A DNA stretch of 36,125 nt from an uncultured Lachnospiraceae bacterium (GTDB taxonomy: Bacteria > Bacillota > Clostridia > Lachnospirales > Lachnospiraceae): the NCBI GenBank assembly GCA_902792005.1, contig CADAXW010000010.1, forward strand, positions 1 to 36,125, read 5' to 3'. The notes under the pieces were generated by a model. It saw nothing but the letters and a program-made list of their open reading frames with translations, was not told where the DNA came from and did no database searches. This document shows, in pieces, positions 1 through 6,591 of this stretch. A program made the position numbers and the translations under genes. Each line of letters opens with the position of its first letter. The stretch's first letter is position 1.

Positions 1-250
1 AAGGTCGCACTGGTTACCAATAACAATGACATGTGCTCAATGATCACTGATGAACACATTGTTACATGGTCGAGGAGCAGATGCGAAGGGGGATAAATGT
101 CAACCGTCCGTTCAAGTAAATGGAATGTTGCTTTACTTTTGATTCCAGGAAAAGGGTACGATATCGATCTTCGTCGGACAGATCATCGTTCCTCAGAATT
201 CTGATCAGATCATGATGTCTCCATCTGTTATAAATACTTCTTCAACGCGG
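1..250. other. Unassigned segment inside mobile element
   Basis: No gene can be supported here. Frame 1 on the plus strand is open from the window edge to a TAA at 94-96 and could be the last 31 codons of a gene starting upstream, but it resembles no family I recognise. A 35-codon ORF (97-204, ATG after an AAGGGGG stretch) is also present but has no recognisable features. The segment lies between the body of the element, outside the window, and the terminator at 251-284, so it is probably the tail of an element operon plus its 3' untranslated region. Confidence 0.3.
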
Positions 251-284
251 AAAATGGCGGAGTTTGATTACTTCGCCATTTTTT
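251..284 (+). terminator. Rho-independent terminator
   Basis: AAAATGGCGGAG (251-262) pairs with CTTCGCCATTTT (271-282) with one G-U pair and an 8-nt loop, followed by a T run to 284. It would end transcription arriving from the body of the mobile element before the excisionase/integrase module. Confidence 0.8.
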
Positions 285-363
285 GTACTTTACTAATATT
301 CTGATTGTGCATACCTCGCCGTTCATCTCCAGTCCTAAGTAGGAGGTGAGACACCTATGACTA

Positions 364-477
364 TTGAAGTTTATCAAGAAACGCATGGAGCATATCCGTG
401 CAGAAATCCGGGAGGAAATCCTAGAATGCCTGGAAATGAACTGCAGGGGAGGTGAGCGAGATGAATGTTATATCTGA
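364..477 (+). CDS. Small charged helical ORF overlapping xis
   Basis: A 37-codon frame begins at TTG 364 (or ATG 385, 30 codons) and stops at TGA 475-477. Its product is a charged, helix-prone peptide with alternating Lys/Arg/Glu and Leu/Ile (for example RAEIREEILECLE) and looks protein-coding. The other frame from ATG 357, which has the better-placed AGGAGG (341-346), gives a Gly/Pro-rich product that looks random. The frame overlaps the excisionase start at 461 by 17 bases, so translation could be coupled. I do not recognise the family. Small ORFs just upstream of xis are common in Tn916-like elements. The start codon is uncertain, and the ORF may be a decayed gene. Confidence 0.4.
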   Translation: MKFIKKRMEHIRAEIREEILECLEMNCRGGERDECYI

Positions 478-718
478 CAGAGATTACCGAGAATCCGGTA
501 TGTATGCCAAGGAACAGGCAGAGGTTCAGACGGTTCCAATTCAGTGCAAAGTCGCACTCACCATAAAGGAAGCTGCTGAGTATTCCAATATTGGCATCAA
601 CAAATTGGAGAGTCTTCTCAGATTGCCGCGATGTCCATTTGTTTTATATGTAGGCAAGAAGAAACTGGTTAAGCGAAAGGAATTTGAGAAGTTTATTTCG
701 GACAACATAGAAATATAG
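461..718 (+). CDS. xis: Tn916-type excisionase (Xis)
   Basis: This is a small basic recombination directionality factor, predicted to bind the element ends and bias the integrase toward excision. The 85-residue product contains the family core LTIKEAAEYSNIGINKLESL, a winged-helix/MerR-like recognition region, followed by a Lys-rich wing (VGKKKLVKRKEFEKFI); both match the Tn916 Xis family layout and length. ATG 461 is preferred because GGGGAGGTGA (447-455) sits a few bases upstream; an in-frame GTG at 452 would add three residues but has no proper ribosome site. It lies directly upstream of the integrase, the standard Tn916 order. Recognition rests on motif memory, not a search. Confidence 0.85.
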   Translation: MNVISDRDYRESGMYAKEQAEVQTVPIQCKVALTIKEAAEYSNIGINKLESLLRLPRCPFVLYVGKKKLVKRKEFEKFISDNIEI

Positions 719-779
719 GGTATCACTGACAAAACCGTTAATCACGCTTTTTTTTAACCATCAAAAAAATGAAACAACA

Positions 780-830
780 TTGCATTTGAGCCCCGATTAG
801 TGTAAAATATATCGTGCTAATTTGGGGCTC
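780..830 (+). promoter_or_regulatory. Integrase promoter inside an inverted repeat
   Basis: A candidate promoter has TTGCAT (780-785), a 17-bp spacer and TAAAAT (803-808). Its -10 box lies in the loop of an inverted repeat: GAGCCCCGATTAG (788-800) against CTAATTTGGGGCTC (817-830), complementary apart from one mismatch/bulge. The repeat could be an operator or Xis/Int binding site in DNA, or a hairpin at the 5' end of the integrase message. It is followed by TTATAG rather than a T run, so it is not a convincing terminator. Confidence 0.5.
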
Positions 831-854
831 TTATAGCTTAGAAAGGAGCCTTAA

Positions 855-1985
855 ATGGGAAAAGATCTCAAAGGAAAGGAGATTGGAGCAGGAATCGTTC
901 AGCAGCCAAATGGGACATATTTTGCCAGATTTGTTGATAAATTTGGAAAGCGCAGGACGAAGAGATCCAAGAAACTACAAGAGGTAAAACAGTGGCTTGC
1001 TGATGCTACTTACATAGACCAACACAGTGACTTGGACCAGGCTACGGATATGCTCGTAGATTCCTGGTTTGATTATTGGATAGGGATAAAGAAGCAGACA
1101 GTAAGACCCAATACGGTCAGAAATTACTCAGAACGGTATGAGCGTAATATCAAGGGCGTTATTGGTAATAAACTTTTGACGGATGTTAAGCCGATTCATT
1201 GCCAGAAGATTTTTTCTAATATGGCAGACGAAGGCTATAAGACAACCACCATATACCAGACGCGGATTGCTCTTTTTAATATGTTTGAGTTTGCCAGGGA
1301 GAATGATGTACTCATCACGAATCCTTGCAAGAAATCATTAAAGAGCGATATGGGAAAGCCGTCAGATAAGAAAGAAGCCCTTACGATTGACGTTCAAAAG
1401 AAGTTCCTGGATGCTGTAGTGGGTTACAGCTACGAGAATCAGTACCGTTTCGTATTACAGACCGGTCTTCGTACAGGAGAACTTATAGGACTTAAGTGGA
1501 ATGACATCGACTTCGAAAATCGCACTATGAAGATTGAGAGGACGATGGAATATCGCTACAAGGTAGGTGAATGGAGAGTGGGTCCACCTAAGAGCAAATC
1601 CGGCTACCGTACAATTCCTCTTACAGACGAAGCGATTCGTATTCTTGAAAATCAGAGATCGAAGAATAAGAGCTTAAAGCTCGTGCCGATGGAATGGAAA
1701 GATATCGTTTTTCTTTGCAGAAAGGGAACACCGGTCAAGAACAGCACTTATGATACAGGGCTTTTTAAGTATTGCGACCGTGTAGGCATTCCGAGATTTT
1801 CAATGCATGTCTTGAGACATACTTTTGCTACCAGATGCATTGAAGGCGGGATGAAGCCCAAGACCCTGCAGAAGATTTTAGGTCATTCCAACATTGGTAT
1901 TACCATGAATCTGTATGTTCATATTACAGAAGATGAAAAGCATAGAGAAATTGACTTAGTGGCTGACGCGTTAAAAGTGGTATAA
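855..1985 (+). CDS. int: Tn916-family tyrosine recombinase (integrase)
   Basis: This site-specific recombinase integrates and excises the element. The 376-residue protein has three parts: an N-terminal arm-binding domain (about residues 8-50, AP2/Tn916-Int type, with the pattern PNGTYFARFVDKFGKRR), a SAM-like core-binding domain (about 65-165), and a catalytic domain (about 175-370). All expected catalytic residues are present: Arg206 in TGLRTGEL, a beta-strand Lys near 246-248, His318 and Arg321 in HVLRH, His344 in LGHSN, and the nucleophile Tyr354 in MNLYVH. AAAGGAGCC (843-850) precedes ATG 855 at good spacing. It is the last gene of the element, so the chromosomal junction must lie just downstream. 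The gene looks intact and functional. Confidence 0.95.
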   Translation: MGKDLKGKEIGAGIVQQPNGTYFARFVDKFGKRRTKRSKKLQEVKQWLADATYIDQHSDLDQATDMLVDSWFDYWIGIKKQTVRPNTVRNYSERYERNIKGVIGNKLLTDVKPIHCQKIFSNMADEGYKTTTIYQTRIALFNMFEFARENDVLITNPCKKSLKSDMGKPSDKKEALTIDVQKKFLDAVVGYSYENQYRFVLQTGLRTGELIGLKWNDIDFENRTMKIERTMEYRYKVGEWRVGPPKSKSGYRTIPLTDEAIRILENQRSKNKSLKLVPMEWKDIVFLCRKGTPVKNSTYDTGLFKYCDRVGIPRFSMHVLRHTFATRCIEGGMKPKTLQKILGHSNIGITMNLYVHITEDEKHREIDLVADALKVV

Positions 1986-2093
1986 AACTTGATGCGAAAT
2001 TCATCTCCGTGGTACTCGATGTGGTACTCGGTCAAAACCATGAATCGCGGAAAGCCCGTAAAATAAAGGAACTTTAAAGGAGATAATTGAGAT
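1986..2093. other. Element end / attachment region with direct repeats
   Basis: The 108 bases between int and ychF must contain the element-chromosome junction. GTGGTACTCG occurs twice as a direct repeat, 12 bp apart (2009-2018 and 2021-2030), in the position where Tn916-type integrases bind arm sites through their N-terminal domain. The junction is probably between about 2031 and 2075, but the other end of the element is not in the window, so the core duplication cannot be read. No convincing promoter for ychF is visible; a lone TAAAAT at 2059-2064 lacks a -35 box. Confidence 0.5.
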
Positions 2094-3191
2094 ATGAAAT
2101 TAGGTATCGTAGGTTTACCGAATGTCGGAAAGAGTACACTGTTCAACTCTCTGACTAAGGCGGGAGCTGAGTCGGCCAACTATCCGTTTTGTACCATCGA
2201 CCCGAATGTCGGTGTGGTTGCTGTACCGGATGAGCGGCTGAATGTACTGACTAAGATGTATGACTCGGCCAAGACGACACCGGCTGTGATCGAATTCGTG
2301 GATATCGCAGGTCTGGTAAAGGGTGCATCCAAGGGAGAGGGACTTGGAAACCAGTTTCTCGCAAATATCCGTGAGACCGACGCCATCGTTCATGTGGTTC
2401 GCTGCTTTGAGGATGATGATGTCATCCATGTGGAAGGATCCGTGGATCCGATCCGGGATATTGATACCATAAATGTGGAGCTGATCTTTGCAGATATCGA
2501 GGTTCTGGAACGCCGCCTGGCGAAGCAGATCCGTGTTGCCCGCAACGATAAGACGGCCGCAAAGGAAGTGGATATGCTGAATCGTCTGAAGGAGCATCTG
2601 GAGTCAGGAAAGCTGGCCATCAGCTTTGAGCCTCAGGACGAGGATGAAGAGGGATACTTTAAGGAGTACAACCTTCTGACCGCCAAGCCGGTGATCTTTG
2701 CTGCAAATGTGGCGGAGGATGATATGGCGGATGATGGTGCAGGAAATGATTATGTAAACCGCGTGCGAGAGTTTGCTGCTGAGAATCATAGTGAGGTATT
2801 CACCATTTCTGCCAAGATGGAAGAGGAGATCGCGGAGCTGGATGATGACGAAAAGGCAGAGTTTCTTGCTGATCTGGGCCTTTCGGAGTCCGGTCTGGAT
2901 AAGCTGATCCGGGCAAGTTACAGCCTCCTGGGACTCATCAGTTATCTGACTGCGGGCCCCACAGAGTCCAGAGCGTGGACCATCACCAAGGGAACCAAGG
3001 CGCCACAGGCTGCGGGCAAGATCCATTCCGATTTCGAGAGGGGCTTTATCAAGGCCGAAATCGTAAGCTACACGGATCTGATCGAGTCAGGAAGCATGGC
3101 TGCTGCAAAGGAGAAAGGCCTGGTTCGTCAGGAAGGAAAGGAATATGTGGTTCAGGATGGCGATGTGATCCTGTTCAAGTTCAACGTCTAA
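2094..3191 (+). CDS. ychF: Redox-responsive ATPase YchF (Obg family)
   Basis: YchF is a universally conserved P-loop ATPase of the TRAFAC/Obg class. It associates with ribosomes and is linked to stress and translation control. At 365 residues it has the family's usual length. The sequence shows the P-loop GLPNVGKST (7-15), a switch region with [20 protein letters not shown], and NVAE at 205-208 in place of NKxD; this replacement is why the family prefers ATP. An acidic helical insert and a C-terminal TGS domain with the typical end ([10 protein letters not shown]) follow. The start is supported by AAAGGAGA (2076-2083). It is the first chromosomal gene beyond the mobile element, and 26 bases separate it from lgt. 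Confidence 0.97.
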   Translation: MKLGIVGLPNVGKSTLFNSLTKAGAESANYPFCTIDPNVGVVAVPDERLNVLTKMYDSAKTTPAVIEFVDIAGLVKGASKGEGLGNQFLANIRETDAIVHVVRCFEDDDVIHVEGSVDPIRDIDTINVELIFADIEVLERRLAKQIRVARNDKTAAKEVDMLNRLKEHLESGKLAISFEPQDEDEEGYFKEYNLLTAKPVIFAANVAEDDMADDGAGNDYVNRVREFAAENHSEVFTISAKMEEEIAELDDDEKAEFLADLGLSESGLDKLIRASYSLLGLISYLTAGPTESRAWTITKGTKAPQAAGKIHSDFERGFIKAEIVSYTDLIESGSMAAAKEKGLVRQEGKEYVVQDGDVILFKFNV

Positions 3192-3217
3192 CAGAGGTAA
3201 TGTAAAAGAGGTAACAC

Positions 3218-4342
3218 ATGGAAGGAATATTCTTCCCGGGACTTGGCATCTATTTTTCAAATGTGCCCTCGGGTTTTACAATCTTCGGCTTCGAGGTGAA
3301 GTTCTACGGACTCATCATAGCCCTCGGGTTTATGCTGGCACTGGTGCTTGCGATCCGGGAGGGAAAGCATACCGGCTTCGGAAATGATGAGTATCTGGAT
3401 TACTGGCTTTGGATGATCATTCCCACCATTCTGGGAGCGAGGATCTACTATATCTTATTTAATCTGAGTGAATATGTGGGAGAGGGCATCAGCTTCGGTG
3501 AGTCTCTCCGCAGGATGATCGATATCCGTCAGGGAGGTCTCGGCATCTACGGTGGTATCATCGCAGGCGTCACCGTCTCCTGGATCTATACAAAAAAGAA
3601 GAAGATCAAGCTGCCACATTTTGCTGATAATATCGTAATTGGAATCCTCATCGGACAGATCATGGGCAGATGGGGTAACTTCTTCAACCGTGAGGTATTC
3701 GGAAGCTATACAAGCGGCTTCCTTCGGATGGGCATTCCGGTGGAGTACTATCGGTCGGAGGGGCTGTTGTCCTACTACCAGGGTTCCGGTGTCATCACGG
3801 ATGAAATGATGAACAACACGGAGATAATCCACGATCAGGAGTGTATCACGGTGGTTCCCTCCTTCCTTCTGGAGGGACTGTGGAATCTGGCGATCCTGCT
3901 GTTCATTCTCTGGTATCGTAAGAGAAAGAAGTTCGATGGCGAGCTTTCCATGATGTACATCGCGCTCTACGGTATTGGCCGTTTCCTGATCGAGGGTAAT
4001 CGCACCGATTCCCTGATGATCGGACCGCTGAAGGTAAGCCAGGTGGTTGCTGTTCTCTGTTTGATCACCGGCGTTGCAGTTCTGGTTCGGAACTATCTGA
4101 AGCTCCGGAGAGGAGGGGAAGTGCCTCTTCATCCCTGGAAGAAGGATTATATTTCCTATTATGGAGTCATTAAGGAGAAGGATGGAGTCTCGGTGGAGGG
4201 AAATACCCATGAGACTGACACGGAAGTGGAGGATGATCCTTCCGAAAATGTGACAGACGTGACGTCAGAAAAACCTCAAAAAACCACGGAAAATAAGAAA
4301 AAATCAGGGGATTCCGGCAAAACGGAGAAGCCGGAAAAATAA
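3218..4342 (+). CDS. lgt: Prolipoprotein diacylglyceryl transferase
   Basis: Lgt is an integral membrane enzyme that moves a diacylglyceryl group from phosphatidylglycerol to the lipobox cysteine of pre-lipoproteins. The sequence has several hydrophobic helices and the Lgt signature GRWGNFFNREVFG (from residue 150). The N-terminus carries the usual YFSNVPSGFTIFGFEVKFYG-type stretch and the C-terminal helices contain GRFLIEGNRTDSL. The protein is 374 residues, longer than the usual 260-300, because of a hydrophilic Glu/Lys/Thr-rich cytoplasmic tail of about 75 residues after the last helix. A weak GAGGTAA precedes ATG 3218. It is co-directional with ychF and closed by the terminator at 4393. 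Confidence 0.96.
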   Translation: MEGIFFPGLGIYFSNVPSGFTIFGFEVKFYGLIIALGFMLALVLAIREGKHTGFGNDEYLDYWLWMIIPTILGARIYYILFNLSEYVGEGISFGESLRRMIDIRQGGLGIYGGIIAGVTVSWIYTKKKKIKLPHFADNIVIGILIGQIMGRWGNFFNREVFGSYTSGFLRMGIPVEYYRSEGLLSYYQGSGVITDEMMNNTEIIHDQECITVVPSFLLEGLWNLAILLFILWYRKRKKFDGELSMMYIALYGIGRFLIEGNRTDSLMIGPLKVSQVVAVLCLITGVAVLVRNYLKLRRGGEVPLHPWKKDYISYYGVIKEKDGVSVEGNTHETDTEVEDDPSENVTDVTSEKPQKTTENKKKSGDSGKTEKPEK

Positions 4343-4392
4343 CCCTCAAAACTAGATATGGTAGGGTGGATCCCCTCCACTACTATATATTG

Positions 4393-4422
4393 AAGAACCG
4401 CTGAAAAAGCGGTTCTTTTTTT
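4393..4422 (+). terminator. Rho-independent terminator after lgt
   Basis: AAGAACCGCT (4393-4402) and AGCGGTTCTT (4408-4417) form a perfect 10-bp stem with a GAAAA loop, followed by a T run to about 4422. It separates the ychF-lgt unit from the dcw cluster. Confidence 0.9.
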
Positions 4423-4488
4423 GTGCAAAAAGCCAAATAATCAGCCGAAAATTTGTGAAAAATACATGGAAAAATGAGGATTCTTTAC

Positions 4489-4517
4489 TTGCAAATCTTC
4501 GTTGAATGGGGTATCAT
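4489..4517 (+). promoter_or_regulatory. dcw cluster promoter upstream of mraZ
   Basis: TTGCAA (4489-4494), a 17-bp spacer and TATCAT (4512-4517) make a good vegetative promoter, with predicted transcription start near 4524. It would drive mraZ and the genes behind it. The ftsZ promoter (12267-12295) has nearly the same boxes. Confidence 0.65.
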
Positions 4518-4523
4518 AGACGT

Positions 4524-4609
4524 GTGGTGGAGAGAAGTGGTGTGAACATGAATCGAAAAACCACGAAGTGGATGAACGAATGTTCGAAAGAGTTCGAAAA
4601 ACTCGAAGG
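4524..4609 (+). promoter_or_regulatory. Probable MraZ operator repeats and leader repeats
   Basis: Just after the predicted transcription start, GTGG recurs at 4524, 4527, 4537 and 4568; the 4527 and 4537 copies are one helical turn apart. MraZ proteins are known to bind short G-rich repeats at about 10-bp spacing at their own promoter, so these are candidate autoregulatory boxes. Further on, TTCGAA occurs at 4583-4588 and 4593-4598 and CTCGAA at 4602-4607, again at about 10-bp spacing, just before the ribosome site. Assigning these to MraZ is inference. Confidence 0.45.
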
Positions 4610-4621
4610 GGATCGATCGAC

Positions 4622-5068
4622 GTGTCTAAGAATTTAAGAGGAAAATATTACCATAGCGTCGATGGCAAGGGACGGCTGATCATTCCCTCCAAACTGAGAG
4701 ACGGACTTGGTACCAACTTCATAATGACGCTGGGAGTTGAAAAGTGTATCAACCTTTACTCGGAAGAGGAATGGGACAAGTTCACAGAGAAGCTTAGCCT
4801 CCTGGGTAATTCCAAAAGTCAGAACCGTACCCTGAAGCGTTACTTCCAGTCCAATGCAGTGGACTGCAATATGGACAGCCAGGGACGTACCGTTATTCCG
4901 GCAGAACTCAGAAAGATCTGTGGGATCGAGAAGGATATCGTGATCGCCGGTGTTGGTGAAAAGGCAGAGATCTGGAGTCAGGACGCCTGGGAAGAGACGA
5001 AGATCGAAGAGACAGCAACCAGAGAAGAGATCTTCGCAATGCTGGAGGAAAGCGACATCGATTTCTAA
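4622..5068 (+). CDS. mraZ: Transcriptional regulator MraZ
   Basis: MraZ is a SpoVT/AbrB-fold DNA-binding protein that forms a ring oligomer and represses or tunes the dcw operon. The product has the two tandem MraZ half-domains: residues around 9-50 (YYHSVDGKGRLIIPSKLRD) and around 80-120 (DCNMDSQGRTVIPAELR), each with the DxxGR(L/T)xIP motif. I place the start at GTG 4622, with AAGGGG at 4606-4611, giving 148 residues, the normal length. A longer reading from ATG 4568 adds 18 residues of low-complexity sequence not typical of the family. It is 12 bases upstream of rsmH, the conserved arrangement. Confidence 0.93.
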   Translation: MSKNLRGKYYHSVDGKGRLIIPSKLRDGLGTNFIMTLGVEKCINLYSEEEWDKFTEKLSLLGNSKSQNRTLKRYFQSNAVDCNMDSQGRTVIPAELRKICGIEKDIVIAGVGEKAEIWSQDAWEETKIEETATREEIFAMLEESDIDF

Positions 5069-5080
5069 AAGGAGAAGCAA

Positions 5081-6016
5081 ATGGAATTCTGCCATGTTCC
5101 CATCATGCTGGACAGTGTCCTGGACCATCTGAACATCCGACCCGATGGGATCTACATGGACGGAACGGTTGGCGGAGCAGGCCATTCCTCAGCAATACTG
5201 AAACGGCTTTCCGATAAGGGCAGACTGATCTGTCTGGATCAGGACAGTACAGCCGTTGAAACAGCGAAACAAAGGCTTTCGGCCATTTCAGACCGGGCCA
5301 CTGTGATAAAAAGTAATTTCGTTAATTTCGCTTCCGTTCTGGACGATCTCGGAATCGACCAGGTAGACGGTATTCTATTGGATCTTGGGGTTTCCTCTTA
5401 TCAGCTGGACAACGGCGAACGAGGCTTCTCCTATCGGACGGATGCACCGCTGGACATGCGGATGGATCAGTCAAACCCGGAAACAGCCCGGGATATCGTG
5501 AATAATTACAGTGAAGCTGATCTCGCCCGTATCATTCGTGATTACGGAGAGGAGCCCTTTGCAAGACAGATTGCCGCAAGCATCTGCAGAAAGAGGCAGG
5601 AAGCTGAGATCACCACTACATTTGAATTAAATGAGCTTATCAGGTCCTCCATTCCCGCCCGCGCCAGGCGGAATGGAGGGCACCCCTCCAAACAAACCTA
5701 TCAGGCGATCCGGATCGCACTCAACCGGGAGCTTCAGGTTCTGGAGGATTCGATGGATCAGATGATCGCAAGACTTTCTTCGGGAGGAAGGCTTTGTATC
5801 ATCACCTTCCATTCTTTGGAAGACAGGATCGTAAAACAGGCGATGCGTAAGGCAGAGAACCCTTGTATCTGCCCGCCGGATTTTCCGGTATGCGTATGCG
5901 GAAGGGTATCCCTGGGAAAGGCGAATCCCAGAAAGCCCATCATTCCGGACGCAAAGGAACAGGAGGAGAATCCGAGATCAAAGAGTGCAAAACTGAGGGT
6001 ATTTGAGAAGAAGTAA
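5081..6016 (+). CDS. rsmH: 16S rRNA (cytosine1402-N4)-methyltransferase
   Basis: RsmH (MraW) uses S-adenosylmethionine to methylate N4 of C1402 in the decoding centre of 16S rRNA. At 311 residues it has the usual length. The N-terminus [13 protein letters not shown], the SAM-binding loop [14 protein letters not shown] (about 27-40), [15 protein letters not shown] (about 98-112), and the late motif [17 protein letters not shown] are all family signatures. A Cys cluster ([13 protein letters not shown]) near 265-277 also fits. AAAAGGAG precedes ATG 5081. It is the second gene of the dcw cluster, followed six bases later by the ftsL-like gene. Confidence 0.97.
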   Translation: MEFCHVPIMLDSVLDHLNIRPDGIYMDGTVGGAGHSSAILKRLSDKGRLICLDQDSTAVETAKQRLSAISDRATVIKSNFVNFASVLDDLGIDQVDGILLDLGVSSYQLDNGERGFSYRTDAPLDMRMDQSNPETARDIVNNYSEADLARIIRDYGEEPFARQIAASICRKRQEAEITTTFELNELIRSSIPARARRNGGHPSKQTYQAIRIALNRELQVLEDSMDQMIARLSSGGRLCIITFHSLEDRIVKQAMRKAENPCICPPDFPVCVCGRVSLGKANPRKPIIPDAKEQEENPRSKSAKLRVFEKK

Positions 6017-6022
6017 AGGGGA

Positions 6023-6544
6023 ATGTCGTTCGTGGTGAGAGAAGAGAGAGAAAGAAGAGTACGTCAGATGTATTATGTGGATGGCAGTACCGTTCGCAGG
6101 ACACAGTATCAGGCAGTTCCTGAAAGACGCCGCCGCCCGCAGCAGCCCGCAAGAAGACCGAAGAGAACACCGGAAAATGTTACATATCCGAAAGCAGCGG
6201 CCCGCGCTGAGAGATCTCTGTATTTCGACAGAGGTTACATGATGGTTCTTGGGATCGCGCTTCTGGTCATGATCATCAGTTGTGTTGTCATGCTGACCCT
6301 TCAGAGCAAGGTAAGCAATCAGGAAAGAAATATTCATTCCATGCAGGAAGAGATCCAGGATATGGAAGCGAATAACGCTGCATATTCGGACCTGCTGGAG
6401 AGTAAATATTCGTTGGATAAGGTATACACTGTAGCCACAAAGGAACTGGGTATGGTATACTCCCAGAAGGGACAGATCGTATACTACGAAAGTGCAAATG
6501 AAGACTATGTAAAGCAGTTAAAGGATGTTCCTGAGGCAAATTAA
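6023..6544 (+). CDS. ftsL: FtsL-like septum assembly protein
   Basis: This is a bitopic membrane protein of the divisome. FtsL with DivIC/FtsB and FtsQ bridges early and late division proteins and activates FtsW and the septal PBP. The layout fits: a basic cytoplasmic N-terminus of about 70 residues rich in Arg/Pro, one transmembrane helix (about 74-94, MVLGIALLVMIISCVVML), a coiled coil (about 97-130), and the ending typical of FtsL (VATKELGMVYSQKGQIVYY). Sequence identity in this family is low, so the assignment leans on topology and on position between rsmH and the PBP. ATG 6023 touches its AGGGGA, so GTG 6032 or 6035 is a plausible alternative start. Confidence 0.85.
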   Translation: MSFVVREERERRVRQMYYVDGSTVRRTQYQAVPERRRRPQQPARRPKRTPENVTYPKAAARAERSLYFDRGYMMVLGIALLVMIISCVVMLTLQSKVSNQERNIHSMQEEIQDMEANNAAYSDLLESKYSLDKVYTVATKELGMVYSQKGQIVYYESANEDYVKQLKDVPEAN

Positions 6545-6591
6545 TTGTCTCAGGACTTCGCTTTTCATTTAAGACTATTAAGGCATCGAAC

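Noticed and set aside
97-204. 35-codon plus-strand ORF with an upstream AAGGGGG
   Set aside because: Composition looks random, there is no family resemblance, and it is followed by sequence without further coding signs; not enough to call a gene.
357-452. ORF from ATG 357 with a well-placed AGGAGG
   Set aside because: The product is Gly/Pro/Asn-rich and unstructured, while the +1 frame gives a regular helix; I kept the overlapping frame instead.
4568-4621. N-terminal extension of MraZ from ATG 4568
   Set aside because: It is not typical of MraZ, overlaps the repeat region, and GTG 4622 has a ribosome site and gives the normal length.
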